The notes under the pieces were generated by a model that was not told where the DNA came from, made no database searches, and saw only the letters and a program-made list of their open reading frames with translations. A stretch of DNA of 64,000 bases from Spirochaetes bacterium GWB1_60_80 (GTDB taxonomy: Bacteria; Spirochaetota; Spirochaetia; Treponematales; UBA12059), in contig MIAR01000043.1 in assembly GCA_001829185.1 (NCBI GenBank), positions 31,425 to 95,424 on the forward strand. The letters run 5' to 3'. Both the position numbers and the translations under genes were made by a program. The stretch's first letter is position 1. Each line of letters opens with the position of its first letter. Of the stretch, positions 24,520 to 33,659 are shown in pieces.

Positions 24520-25374
24520 GTGCCGAAGGCTGCCCGCGTCCTGATAATCGCCAATACTCACAAAGAAGGTGTTGCCGACTTGGCCGACACCATAGTCAGC
24601 CGCTTGGCAGGCGAAGGCCGCCAGACGCGTCTGTTCAGTTTTGCGCACCGGCCGGATAGCGCTCCCGACCTGTCCGGGGTGGACCTGGCCATCTGCCTGG
24701 GTGGCGATGGTACCGTGCTGTACTCGGCCCGCCTAGTCGCGCCGGTCGGCGTGCCGCTGTTGCCGGTGCACCTAGGGCGGCTCGGTTTTATCGCCTGGGT
24801 GACGCCGGCCACCTGGTACGACAGCTTGTTGGCCGCCGAGCGTGGCGAGCTGCCGCTGTCGGCGCGCAGCCTGCTGGCTATCAGCGTCCGCCGCGCTGGT
24901 CAGGAAATCGCTGCCTACACCGCTTTCAACGACGGCGTGGTGTCCGGCGCCGGACCGGCCAAGCTGGTCTACCTCGGCATCAAGGCCGGCGACGTGTCGC
25001 TTGGCGTCTACCGCTGCGATGGCGTCATCGTGGCCACGCCGACCGGTTCCACCGCCTATTCGATGGCGGCCGGCGGACCGGTGGTGTCGCCAGACCTGTC
25101 GGCCATGGTCTTCACGCCAATTTGCCCTTTTACGTTATCCAACCGCCCGCTGGTGCTACCCGGCGATTCGCGGCTGGAGGTGCGCGTCGAGGCCGGCCAG
25201 CGCGAAAACACCGTCCTGACCTTGGATGGCCAGGATTCCTGCAGCCTGCAAGAAGGCGACAGCGTGGTTTTCCGCGAGAGCCGCCATCGGGTACAGCTTT
25301 ATGGCGCCGACCCGAGTACCTTTTTCCATGTTCTCCGCAGTAAGCTCAACTGGTCGGGAGGTCCCGATGCTTGA
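24520..25374 (+). CDS. nadK: NAD kinase
   Basis: 284 residues from a GTG start with AAAGGA upstream. The diagnostic GGDGT lies near residue 60, and the NE/ND-type and TPTGSTAYS motifs follow (the latter near 170). The enzyme phosphorylates NAD to NADP in the cytosol. The end overlaps recN by eight bases, an arrangement (nadK-recN) seen in many bacteria, which supports both calls. Confidence 0.95.
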   Translation: MPKAARVLIIANTHKEGVADLADTIVSRLAGEGRQTRLFSFAHRPDSAPDLSGVDLAICLGGDGTVLYSARLVAPVGVPLLPVHLGRLGFIAWVTPATWYDSLLAAERGELPLSARSLLAISVRRAGQEIAAYTAFNDGVVSGAGPAKLVYLGIKAGDVSLGVYRCDGVIVATPTGSTAYSMAAGGPVVSPDLSAMVFTPICPFTLSNRPLVLPGDSRLEVRVEAGQRENTVLTLDGQDSCSLQEGDSVVFRESRHRVQLYGADPSTFFHVLRSKLNWSGGPDA

Positions 25375-27052
25375 AGAGTTGACCATTCGCGATTTTGCCA
25401 TTATCGACCGGCTGCAGGTGCGCTTCGAGCGCGGTCTCAACCTGCTGACCGGCGAGACTGGCGCCGGCAAATCCATCCTGATCGGAGCGCTTGGCTTTCT
25501 CCTGGGCGCCAAGGCCGAGACCGGCATCATTCGCGCTGGCTGCGAGGAGACGGTCGTCTCCGGGCTGTTCGACGTTTCCGGCAATATGGCAGCCCGCCAG
25601 TGGCTGCAGGACCACGGCATGGCGGCCGACGACGGCAACTTGGTCATCCGGCGCAGCCTGAAGAATACCGGCCGCGGGTACATCTACATCCAGAATCTGC
25701 CGGCGTTGCGCGCCGACCTGGCTGACTTTTGCGCCTGCCTGGTGGAAATCCACGGCCAGCGCGACGGCATGGCCCTGCTCAAGAACGATCGCCAGCGCCT
25801 GCTCCTGGACCGCTATGCCGGCTTGCAGGATGCCTTGACCGCCTACAGCCGCGATTATACCGACTTGTGCGCCCGCCGCCGCGCCCTGGAACGGCTGGTC
25901 AGCGATGGCCAGAGTGGCGAGCGCGAGATGGAGCTGCTGCGCTTCGCGGTCGACGAGATTGGGGCGGCCGCCCTGCAGGACGGCGAGGAGCTGGCCCTCC
26001 AGGAGGAGGAGACGCGGCTGTCGCAGCACGAGAAGCTGTTTGCCGCCCTCGGTCAGGCCGGCAGCCTGCTGTCCGACGAAGGCGCCATCCTGGGCCTGTT
26101 GCGCCGGCTGCGCGTTCAGTTGGAAACAGCCAGCCACATCGACAGCCGCCTGGCCGACCAGTCCACCCGGGTGGACTCGGCCTACTTCGAGCTGGAGGAC
26201 GGCGCCTCGGCCTTGTCCGCCTACATGGATCGCCAGAATTTCGACCCGGGGCGGCTGGAAGAAATCGAGAGCCGCCTGGCGCTGTTCCAGAAACTGAAGC
26301 GCAAGTACGGCGCCTCGCTGGCCGAAGTACTGGCCTATCGCGAGGAAGCCCTGGCCCGCCTCGACGCCTTTGAGAACCGCGACGCCGAGATCGCCGGCCT
26401 GGTACAAGCCATCGCTCGGCTGGAGCAGACTGTCTACACCCAGGCCGAAGCCATCAGCCAGGCCCGGCAGGCGGCGGCCCTGACCCTGGAGGTTGGCGTC
26501 CAGGCCATCCTGGCCGACCTGGGCATGCCGCACGCCCGCTTCAAGGTCGACCTGCCGCGCAAGCCGCTGGAAAACGGCAAGGTGGTGGTCGGTCCCTTTG
26601 GCGCCGACGAGGTCATCTTCCTGATCTCGGCCAACAAGGGCGAGCCGCTGCGCTCGCTGGCGGCGGTGGCCTCCGGTGGCGAGTTGTCGCGCATCATGCT
26701 GGCCATCAAGACCATGCTTATTAGGCTGGACGAGATTCCCAGCATGATCTTCGATGAGATCGACACCGGTATCGGCGGCGAGGTGGCCATCAGCCTGGGC
26801 CGCCAGTTGGCCGAAATCGCCGTAAACCGCCAAATATTGTGCATCACGCATCTGGCGTCCTTGGCTGTTCGCGCCGATAATCATTATAAAGTGGAAAAGC
26901 AGGTCGAAGGCGAGCGCACCGTCACCCGGCTGGTTCGGCTGGACGACGAGCGACGGGTACAGGAAATATCGCGGATGTTGTCCGGCGATTCCCGCTCGGC
27001 GACGTCCTTGGAACATGCCCGGGACCTGCTCGCCACGTACCGCGCCCGATAG
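25367..27052 (+). CDS. recN: DNA repair protein RecN
   Basis: 561 residues from ATG 25367, with GGGAGG just upstream; the frame remains open well into nadK but that part is shadow. SMC-like ATPase: Walker A GETGAGKS near 29, long coiled-coil arms in the middle, signature ASGGELSRIMLA near 435 and Walker B MIFDEIDTGIGG near 460. RecN acts in double-strand-break repair. Length matches the family (E. coli 553). Confidence 0.95.
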   Translation: MLEELTIRDFAIIDRLQVRFERGLNLLTGETGAGKSILIGALGFLLGAKAETGIIRAGCEETVVSGLFDVSGNMAARQWLQDHGMAADDGNLVIRRSLKNTGRGYIYIQNLPALRADLADFCACLVEIHGQRDGMALLKNDRQRLLLDRYAGLQDALTAYSRDYTDLCARRRALERLVSDGQSGEREMELLRFAVDEIGAAALQDGEELALQEEETRLSQHEKLFAALGQAGSLLSDEGAILGLLRRLRVQLETASHIDSRLADQSTRVDSAYFELEDGASALSAYMDRQNFDPGRLEEIESRLALFQKLKRKYGASLAEVLAYREEALARLDAFENRDAEIAGLVQAIARLEQTVYTQAEAISQARQAAALTLEVGVQAILADLGMPHARFKVDLPRKPLENGKVVVGPFGADEVIFLISANKGEPLRSLAAVASGGELSRIMLAIKTMLIRLDEIPSMIFDEIDTGIGGEVAISLGRQLAEIAVNRQILCITHLASLAVRADNHYKVEKQVEGERTVTRLVRLDDERRVQEISRMLSGDSRSATSLEHARDLLATYRAR

Positions 27053-27063
27053 AGAGGTAGCCG

Positions 27064-27903
27064 ATGGCCAAGATAACCCAGGAGCAACGCAACCGTTACG
27101 CCGCCAAGCTCAAAGAATACAAGACGACGATCGACAGCCTGCTTGCCAAAGAGCAGAATCTGCTGATGATGATCAAGAAGAGCGGCGACAACAATACCGG
27201 CTACCCGCGTATCCGCCTCGTCCAGGAGCTTCTGCCGTTAGCCTCCTATTACATCCTGATGAACACGCTGTCGGTGTCGATGCTCGGCGTCAAGAACGAG
27301 GATTCGCTGGCCGCCGCCCGCCAAACCCTGACCCGGGCCTTCAAATACCTGGAAGACATCGTCACCGCTTACATCGACGCGCCGTTTTCGGAGTACGAGA
27401 AGAATCTTGAATTGATCGCCGACGTCAGCTACGAGGATCGTTACGCCCTGGTCCGCAAAATGGCCTTTGCCATCAGTGAAATCGAAGACGGCTACGGTGC
27501 CAATTCCAAGTGGCGCTGGTCATTCATCGACCTGTGGGCCAAACTGGCGGTGGTGGCCAAGAACATGCTGGACCTCAAGAAAGCCTATGTCGATATTGAT
27601 TTGGAGTCGCCCGATCGCATGATCGTCACCGCCTATTTGCGAACCCTGAAGAGCATGTTCATAACCACCGGTGACAAGTACCGCGAAAAATACGAAATGT
27701 TCTCCAGTAAAATGGAAGATTTTAAGCAGGCCATTACTTATCTGCAGGCTCTGCGCCGCCTCCATACCGTGTTCGGCGAACGCGAGGAGGCCGAGGAGCT
27801 CAAGAAGAAGATCGATATTTGGACGACCAAGCTGGAAACTGACAAGAAGCGCCAGTTGGAAGAATCCAGGAAACCGGCAGCGTCGCCACGGCCCGAGGGC
27901 TGA
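27064..27903 (+). CDS. Conserved hypothetical, helical cytosolic protein
   Basis: 279 residues, strongly helical and charged, with no signal peptide or membrane segment. Notable are a Lys/Glu-rich N-terminus, an aromatic central region (SKWRWSFIDLWAK) and a coiled-coil-like C-terminus with a Pro-rich end. No known catalytic motif was recognised. It begins 11 bases after recN with GAGAGG upstream, so it is probably in the same operon. I cannot assign a function. Confidence 0.75.
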   Translation: MAKITQEQRNRYAAKLKEYKTTIDSLLAKEQNLLMMIKKSGDNNTGYPRIRLVQELLPLASYYILMNTLSVSMLGVKNEDSLAAARQTLTRAFKYLEDIVTAYIDAPFSEYEKNLELIADVSYEDRYALVRKMAFAISEIEDGYGANSKWRWSFIDLWAKLAVVAKNMLDLKKAYVDIDLESPDRMIVTAYLRTLKSMFITTGDKYREKYEMFSSKMEDFKQAITYLQALRRLHTVFGEREEAEELKKKIDIWTTKLETDKKRQLEESRKPAASPRPEG

Positions 27904-27932
27904 CGGCTGGCAGCCCTCAAGGCAGTTCCCGG

Positions 27933-28334
27933 CTAGGAGTCGGCCAGTTCGTGTAGGGCGTCGTGCGGGAAGAGCTCGGCCATGGTGCTTTCCACCAGCT
28001 TGCCGTCGCCACCGCCGAAGCTGATCGGAAAATCGGGTGGCACGAATTCGGAGATTACCTGGCGGCAGGCGCCGCAGGGGCTGACTGGATAGGCCGCGTC
28101 GGGGCAGGCGATAGCCAAGGCCTTGAACCTGGTTTTGCCCTGGGTGACGGCGGTGACCAGCGCCGAGCGCTCGGCGCAGATGGTCAACCCGAACGAGCGA
28201 TTCTCGACATTGACGCCGGTAACGACGCTGCCGTCTTCGCACAGCAGGGCGGCGCCTACCCTGAATTTTGAATACGGCGCGTAGGCTCGGTTCGCAGCCT
28301 GGCGCGCTAAAGCGAAAAGTTCCTGACTATTCAT
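27933..28334 (-). CDS. cdd: Cytidine deaminase
   Basis: 133 residues from the ATG at 28334, the usual size of the homotetrameric form. Zinc ligands are in CAERSA near 55 and PCGACRQ near 88; the substrate loop NVENRSFG is present. It converts cytidine and deoxycytidine to uridine forms in pyrimidine salvage, and so fits with the nucleoside importer in this window. A strong promoter lies just upstream on the minus strand. Confidence 0.95.
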   Translation of the reverse strand: MNSQELFALARQAANRAYAPYSKFRVGAALLCEDGSVVTGVNVENRSFGLTICAERSALVTAVTQGKTRFKALAIACPDAAYPVSPCGACRQVISEFVPPDFPISFGGGDGKLVESTMAELFPHDALHELADS

Positions 28335-28370
28335 ACGATACACTATCCTTGTCGTGAAGGGTGGAGGGTC

Positions 28371-28400
28371 AGTATAGCGGGTTATCGCCCGTTCTGTCAA
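28371..28400 (-). promoter_or_regulatory. Promoter of cdd
   Basis: Minus strand consensus TTGACA (28395-28400), 18 bases, TATACT (28371-28376). Leader of about 30 bases to the ATG. Confidence 0.6.
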
Positions 28401-28450
28401 ACTGAATCCGTTTTTCCGGACTCGTTGGCCGCCCGCCGGCCGCTCAGTGT

Positions 28451-28479
28451 TTGTATAATTTCTTCAATCGTGCTATCAT
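28451..28479 (+). promoter_or_regulatory. Promoter region of the envelope operon
   Basis: TTGTAT at 28451-28456, 17 bases, TATCAT at 28474-28479. An overlapping perfect TATAAT at 28454-28459 could be an alternative -10 box. Confidence 0.4.
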
Positions 28480-28538
28480 GGTGATTGGTCGGCGACTGGC
28501 CCTGTGCCGAACTTGTCCCGCTTCCAACGGAGTGCCGC

Positions 28539-29618
28539 ATGTATAGCGACGAAAAACGACCGCGACCGATATTAATCATTCTGCTACTTGGCGTGGTTTT
28601 GATCGTGCTCTTCCTGGTTTTCCCGGAGAGCCTGGCGCCGGAAATTACCATGGAACCGCAGTGGTATCAAGCCTTCGACAGCGCGGCTAGCAACGACCAG
28701 CTCGACGCGGAAGACCTGGTGGGTTTCGTGTCGGATAGGCATTTCGGTTACTTCGCCCCCGATGGTAGTTTCGCCGCCTTGCATACCCGCGACCGGCCGG
28801 TAGCGGTCAACGACGCCGCCTGGGTGCAGGTGCCGGCCGCGCCGGGCGAAAGCCTGCGCTTGCGGAGCCGGCAGGGCGATCCGTTGGCTGAATTGCCGGC
28901 CGGCCAGCAACCCTTTTTCAGCGCTGGCGGCCTGTACGCCGTTTCGGCCGACAGCCTGACCCTGCACCATTATCAGCCCGGCGGTAGCCTGTCTTGGTCG
29001 TATACCCTGCCGTCCCACGTTACCGCCTTCGCCAGCAGCCCAGCCCTCACCGTGGTGGGCATGATCGACGGCAGCATCGAGGCCATCGACCCGACCGGCA
29101 GCCAGACGCTGCGCTTCCTACCTGGCGGCAGCCGCCTGAGCGCCATCTATGGCGTGACGGTGTCCGACGACGGCCAGTACATCGCCTGCCTGAGCGGGCT
29201 GGAACCGCAACGCATGCTGGTGCTGGGCAAGGGCGAGGGCGGCTATCGCGTCATCAGCCATCGTTACCTGGAAACCGCCTTTCGGACGCCTTCGTCCTTG
29301 GCTATCTTGCCCGACGAGCCCTATGTTCTGTATCGTGACGCCGGCGGCATTGGCGTCAGCACCTTGGACGGTACGGTTCTTGGGGTGCTGCCGGCTGCTG
29401 TCGATACTTTCGAGGTTTATCCGGCGCATCATCATGGCATTTACTACCTGTTTGCCAGGCAGGGTGAACAAGTTGAACTGATCAGTTTCAAGCCGCCCAC
29501 CCGCCTGCTGGGCCGCGCCCGTCTGCCGGACGGCGTCCGTTTCATCAGCGTCCGCGACGATGTCATTTATTTTTCCTGCGCCGTCGGTATGGCCAGGATC
29601 CAAATTTCCGAGAGGTAG
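28539..29618 (+). CDS. Membrane-anchored beta-propeller-like protein
   Basis: 359 residues from ATG 28539. One N-terminal transmembrane helix (about residues 11-28, after a basic stretch) anchors an exported domain. The rest shows recurring beta-strand units with aromatic and Gly/Asp turns (for example DDGQYIACLSG and DGTVLGVLP), like a WD40/PQQ-type propeller. Catalytic residues are not apparent. It lies three bases before the next gene, another envelope protein. Possibly an envelope scaffold; function unknown. Confidence 0.7.
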   Translation: MYSDEKRPRPILIILLLGVVLIVLFLVFPESLAPEITMEPQWYQAFDSAASNDQLDAEDLVGFVSDRHFGYFAPDGSFAALHTRDRPVAVNDAAWVQVPAAPGESLRLRSRQGDPLAELPAGQQPFFSAGGLYAVSADSLTLHHYQPGGSLSWSYTLPSHVTAFASSPALTVVGMIDGSIEAIDPTGSQTLRFLPGGSRLSAIYGVTVSDDGQYIACLSGLEPQRMLVLGKGEGGYRVISHRYLETAFRTPSSLAILPDEPYVLYRDAGGIGVSTLDGTVLGVLPAAVDTFEVYPAHHHGIYYLFARQGEQVELISFKPPTRLLGRARLPDGVRFISVRDDVIYFSCAVGMARIQISER

Positions 29619-29621
29619 CGC

Positions 29622-30476
29622 ATGAAGAAATTTGCCGGCCTCGGCTTGGCCATCCTGATTTTTATTGCCGCTGTGCACGCCTACCGTTGGCCGGTTCCGG
29701 AAGCCGCCGTGCGTTCCGGTTTTGCCACCCACCCGCGTCAGTCCTTCCTGCGCGGTTTGGAATATGATAACCAGGGCGGTCGCGTCCAGGCGGTGGCCGA
29801 TGGCGAGTTGCTGTTTTATGGAAACGCCACAGCCTTGCCCGGCGGCTTTCCGGTACCCGACGGCAGTCTGCTGGTCGTCGCCCATCGTCAGGAGCTGCTA
29901 TCGGTCTACACCGGCCTCCAGCTGACGCCGCTGGAGGGACTGGACGCGGTAATTTTCGAGGGTGACGAGCTAGGCACTGGTGAGCCATCGTCAGCGACCG
30001 TCTTGCCCGGCTTCTTTTTTTACGACCGCCAAGCCGCGCAGTACGTCAATCCATTGGCGCTGTTGCCACTACCGGCGGACAATCGCCCACCGCAATTACG
30101 ATCGATCCAGCTGCGTTCCGGTAGCCTGACTATCCCGGTGGAACAAGCCCGCAATATCGCCCAGGGCAGTTATGCCGTCCTGATCGAGGCGGTCGACGCC
30201 TCGCCGCTGGCCGCCAACCTGGCGCCCTTCAGCATCCAGCTGTTGATAAACGGCAACGAGGTGCAGCGTTACCAATACGACGCCGTCCGCGTCACCGCAG
30301 CGGGATTGGAGCTGGCCTCCAGCCCAAACCAACAGAATAGTCCACTTTTCTCGGCCGATGGCCGCATCGATCTTGGTACCTACCTGTTGGCCAGCGGTAC
30401 CAATGTCATCAACCTAGTGCTGCGCGACTTCAACAACAATCGCCTGGAGCGCAGCTGGACCATTACCGTCCAGTAG
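29622..30476 (+). CDS. Exported M23 (LytM)-like protein lacking catalytic residues
   Basis: 284 residues with a signal peptide (about 1-20). Residues 25-150 follow the outline of an M23 peptidase: YRWPVP, RGLEYDNQGGRVQAVADGEL, a body ending with YVNPLALLP. The zinc His/Asp residues (HxxxD and HxH) are missing; in their place are ordinary residues. The C-terminal half is beta-rich, like an Ig or adhesion domain. It probably binds rather than cuts peptidoglycan, or regulates another hydrolase, as known for degenerate LytM factors. Operon with the propeller-like gene. Confidence 0.65.
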   Translation: MKKFAGLGLAILIFIAAVHAYRWPVPEAAVRSGFATHPRQSFLRGLEYDNQGGRVQAVADGELLFYGNATALPGGFPVPDGSLLVVAHRQELLSVYTGLQLTPLEGLDAVIFEGDELGTGEPSSATVLPGFFFYDRQAAQYVNPLALLPLPADNRPPQLRSIQLRSGSLTIPVEQARNIAQGSYAVLIEAVDASPLAANLAPFSIQLLINGNEVQRYQYDAVRVTAAGLELASSPNQQNSPLFSADGRIDLGTYLLASGTNVINLVLRDFNNNRLERSWTITVQ

Positions 30477-30484
30477 GAGAAACC

Positions 30485-32362
30485 ATGGAATCCTGTCAAA
30501 AAGTGCTGTTTGTGGATGCTATCACCGGGTTCTACAAAATGCGCCGTTATGCGCTGGCCGATTTCTTCGGCCCGATCGACCTGGGACTGCACTTGGCTGG
30601 CCGCCTGCAAAGCCTGAATATCGGCACTGGTCTTTTTGCCGGTTCCATCCTGCCGGGTTCTAACCGGCTGATGTTTAACGGCTTCTCGCCCTGCTGGCGC
30701 GGTTTTTACATTTCCAGCATGGGTGGAGCCGGTTTGGTTTTCGACAACCTGGGTATCAACATGGTTTCCCTCGTGGGTAAGGCAGCCCTACCGTCCATCC
30801 TCTACCTGAATCGCGATCACGGCGAGGAGATCGAGGTGGAGCTGGTGCCGGTCGATCTGCATGAGATTTGGGGCGGCGGCCGCGGCGGCGCTTATGCCAT
30901 GATGGACGAGGCCTTACGCTTGTTCGGCCCGCGCTATGAAGGCGAATTCCGGGCTTTGGCGGTCGGCCCGGCTGCCCTGGCCACCGATTACGCTGGCATC
31001 GTCTCGGCGCCGGTCAAGGACGGCCAGGCCACCCACATCGATACCTGGGCCGGGCGCGGCGGCTTGGGCTCCAAGATGCTGGCCGAGCATGGCATCGCCG
31101 CCATCGTCTATGGCGGCACGGTGGTGGACGAGGACTTCCGCGACCGCACGGTGGCCGATTCCTGGTTCGAGGACAAGTACAAGCAAAAGCTGGCGGTCAA
31201 GGATTTCGAGGCTACTACCAAGTACCGCTTTGACCCGAAATTCCAGACCGGCGGCACCCTGGGGGTCAATTACGCCAGCGTCGGCGGCCGGATTATCGCC
31301 CTCAATTACCGCACTAATGCCTGGAGCGAAGAACAGCGCCTGGCCATGCACCAGCGGCTGGTGGTCGACCACTACCTCAAGCAGTTCAATGAGGAAACCA
31401 TCCAAACCAAGAGCCAGGCCACTTGCGGCGAGCCCTGTTCAGCGGTCTGCAAGAAGTTCCGTGGTGAATTCAAGAAGGACTACGAGCCCTATCAGGCGCT
31501 TGGTCCACTCTGCGGCATCTTCGACCAGCGCGCCGCCGAGTTACTGAACCAGGCGTCCGATGCCGCCGGCTTCGACGCCATTTCCGGCGGCGGCATCCTG
31601 GCCTGGCTGATGGATTGCCTGGACTGCGGTGACCTGACGCCTGAGGACCTGGGCGTCGCCGACAAGCCGCGCTGGAACCTGGACAGCTTCGATGTAGTGG
31701 CCGATTCGATGCACAATGCCAAGCTGGGCGTGGCCTTGATCGACGCCATTCTCCAGCGTAAAGGCTTGCTGGACTTGCGGGAAGGCCCGCGCAAGTGGGG
31801 ACGCGCCATCAGGCGCAGCAAGGGTGTGCGCATCCTGGATCGCTTCGTTTATTCGGCCCACGGCCGCAAGGGTTGGATGGTGCCCAACCAGTATTGGACG
31901 CCGGGCGTACTGGCGCCTATGGCCATCATGGGCAAGTACTACATGCACTACGGCACCGAATTCATGGCGCCGCGCCAGCTGGGTCGCAAGTGCGCCGACC
32001 GTCTGAAAAAGGAATTGAGCCTGGACAACGCTGGCTTGTGCCGCTTCCATCGCGGCTGGGCCGAGGACATGGTTCCGATGGCCATCGAGGCGCTTTACGG
32101 CAAGAAGGACGCCTACCTGCAGGCGGTGGCCGTCGCGGCTAGCCGCATTAACAGCCGCAACGCCGGTGTCTATTGGGAAAGCCAAGCCAATATCGATTTC
32201 GTGCGCAGCTTCCTGGCTCGCGCCAAACAAGTCGACGGCAATACCGACCCGGTACTGGCTACCTGGCTGGAGGCCTTCGAGAAAACGCCGGCCGAAGCGG
32301 CGATCGATTTCTGGTTCGAGCTGCGCAAGGGTATCGATGAGAGCCTGCGTGACTTTTTCTGA
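30485..32362 (+). CDS. Tungsten-dependent aldehyde ferredoxin oxidoreductase family protein
   Basis: 625 residues, AGGAG before the ATG. It has the AOR fold: N-terminal cofactor domain with SSMGGAGLVFDNLG, a central domain with ARG-like GGLGSKMLAEHG, and a cluster motif CGEPCSAVC near 314 (Cys spacing 3 and 3 rather than 2 and 3) with more Cys downstream. Family members bind tungsto- or molybdopterin and one [4Fe-4S] cluster and oxidise aldehydes to acids with ferredoxin, in strict anaerobes. The substrate is not clear. It is cotranscribed with envelope genes upstream and yggS downstream. Confidence 0.88.
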   Translation: MESCQKVLFVDAITGFYKMRRYALADFFGPIDLGLHLAGRLQSLNIGTGLFAGSILPGSNRLMFNGFSPCWRGFYISSMGGAGLVFDNLGINMVSLVGKAALPSILYLNRDHGEEIEVELVPVDLHEIWGGGRGGAYAMMDEALRLFGPRYEGEFRALAVGPAALATDYAGIVSAPVKDGQATHIDTWAGRGGLGSKMLAEHGIAAIVYGGTVVDEDFRDRTVADSWFEDKYKQKLAVKDFEATTKYRFDPKFQTGGTLGVNYASVGGRIIALNYRTNAWSEEQRLAMHQRLVVDHYLKQFNEETIQTKSQATCGEPCSAVCKKFRGEFKKDYEPYQALGPLCGIFDQRAAELLNQASDAAGFDAISGGGILAWLMDCLDCGDLTPEDLGVADKPRWNLDSFDVVADSMHNAKLGVALIDAILQRKGLLDLREGPRKWGRAIRRSKGVRILDRFVYSAHGRKGWMVPNQYWTPGVLAPMAIMGKYYMHYGTEFMAPRQLGRKCADRLKKELSLDNAGLCRFHRGWAEDMVPMAIEALYGKKDAYLQAVAVAASRINSRNAGVYWESQANIDFVRSFLARAKQVDGNTDPVLATWLEAFEKTPAEAAIDFWFELRKGIDESLRDFF

Positions 32363-32377
32363 TAGAGGGCGAGGGGA

Positions 32378-33196
32378 GTGAGCGTGGACAGACAGACTGA
32401 CGAGGGTATACTGGCGGAAAGCATCCGCGCCAACCTGGCGCGGGTCGAGGAGGGCATCGAGCGGGCCTGCCAACGGGCTGGCCGCAATCGTTCGACGGTG
32501 CGCTTGCTGGCCGTCAGCAAGTTCAACCCCTCGGTGGCGGTTCAGGCCGCTATGCAGGCTGGCCTGCGCCTGTTTGGCGAGAACCGGGTGCAGGAGGCCA
32601 TGGGTAAGTTTCCGTCGCTCGACCTGTCTGGCCAGCGCCCGGCGGCGACCATTGCTACAGCCGCTATCGTAGCCACTACCGGCGGCGACGCGACTGGACC
32701 AGTCGCCAGTCTGCCCGGCGTCCAGCTGCACCTGCTTGGCCACCTCCAGAGCAACAAGGCCAGCAAGGCCGTGCAACTGTTTGACTGCGTACAGTCGGTC
32801 GATTCGCCGGACATCCTGGTTGAACTGGCCAAGCAGGCCGCCAAGGCCGGCCGCGTCCTGGACGTTCTGCTTGAGCTGCACACCGGCGAGGAATCGAAGA
32901 GCGGTTTCGCCGACGAGGCGGCGCTGTTCGAGGCCCTGGAGCTAGCCGGCGACCTGCCGTCGCTCCGGCCACGCGGCCTAATGACCATGGCCCCGTTTAC
33001 TACCGACCAGGCGGCCATCCAGCGGTCCTTCGCCGCCTGCCGCCTCTCCATGGAGCGGGCCGCCGCGCGCTTCGGTTTCCCGGACTTCGACGTCCTGTCG
33101 ATGGGCATGACCAACGACTTCGAGCTGGCCATCGCCGAAGGGGCCAGCCTGCTGCGTATCGGCACGGCCATTTTCGGCGCCAGGCAGTACCCATGA
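32378..33196 (+). CDS. PLP homeostasis protein (YggS/PROSC family)
   Basis: 272 residues, GTG start. The PLP-binding Lys is in VRLLAVSKFN near residue 45; GENRVQEA and HLLGHLQSNKASK follow as expected, and RPRGLMTM and SMGMTNDFELAI near the end. An Ala/Thr-rich stretch of about 30 residues (80-110) is inserted before the HLLGHLQ motif, making it longer than the usual 230. The family carries PLP and keeps vitamin B6 and amino acid pools balanced. It has no known catalytic reaction. Confidence 0.92.
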   Translation: MSVDRQTDEGILAESIRANLARVEEGIERACQRAGRNRSTVRLLAVSKFNPSVAVQAAMQAGLRLFGENRVQEAMGKFPSLDLSGQRPAATIATAAIVATTGGDATGPVASLPGVQLHLLGHLQSNKASKAVQLFDCVQSVDSPDILVELAKQAAKAGRVLDVLLELHTGEESKSGFADEAALFEALELAGDLPSLRPRGLMTMAPFTTDQAAIQRSFAACRLSMERAAARFGFPDFDVLSMGMTNDFELAIAEGASLLRIGTAIFGARQYP

Positions 33197-33582
33197 AGCG
33201 CCAACTCCTGCTCCTGCTGCTTTGCGCCGCAGTCCTGATGCCAGCCCTGGCCCAGACCGCTTCCCCCAATCCGGCGGAGGTTTTGCCACAGCCCTACGAA
33301 CGCGATGAATTTCCGGATTGGCTGTGGTCTGTCAGGCGTTTCGAGATTATCGCCCTGGGTGTTTTTCCCTTTGCCCTCTTTTATACGCGCGTCGGCTTTG
33401 ACCTTTCCCGCTTTATCGCTAACGGTTTTGATCCAAGCTACGCGCCTTGGCCGTTCAGCAATGAATTTTCCTACAAGCCAACCGACGAGGAGCAGATCAC
33501 CTCGCTGCTCATTGCCGGCGGTGTGGCCCTCGTTTTTGCCGGCGTCGACGCCTTGATCCTGCATCTTCGGCCGGACAACTAA
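33193..33582 (+). CDS. Small exported/membrane protein of unknown function
   Basis: 129 residues, ATGA overlap with yggS. A cleavable signal peptide (about 1-21, ending ALA) is followed by a Pro-rich acidic stretch, one hydrophobic helix near 50-65 and a second near 103-122. No family recognised with confidence. The overlap implies translational coupling to the PLP protein. Confidence 0.7.
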   Translation: MKRQLLLLLLCAAVLMPALAQTASPNPAEVLPQPYERDEFPDWLWSVRRFEIIALGVFPFALFYTRVGFDLSRFIANGFDPSYAPWPFSNEFSYKPTDEEQITSLLIAGGVALVFAGVDALILHLRPDN

Positions 33583-33621
33583 GCGGAAGCCCGCCGGAAC
33601 CGCCCAAAACCAGACAAAGTA

Positions 33622-33650
33622 TTGACAGCGGCCAAAGTCGATACTACTAT
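33622..33650 (+). promoter_or_regulatory. Promoter with near-leaderless downstream start
   Basis: TTGACA at 33622-33627, 17 bases, TACTAT at 33645-33650; the next gene starts with GTG at 33660, nine bases further. Confidence 0.55.
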
Positions 33651-33659
33651 GGAGTCATC

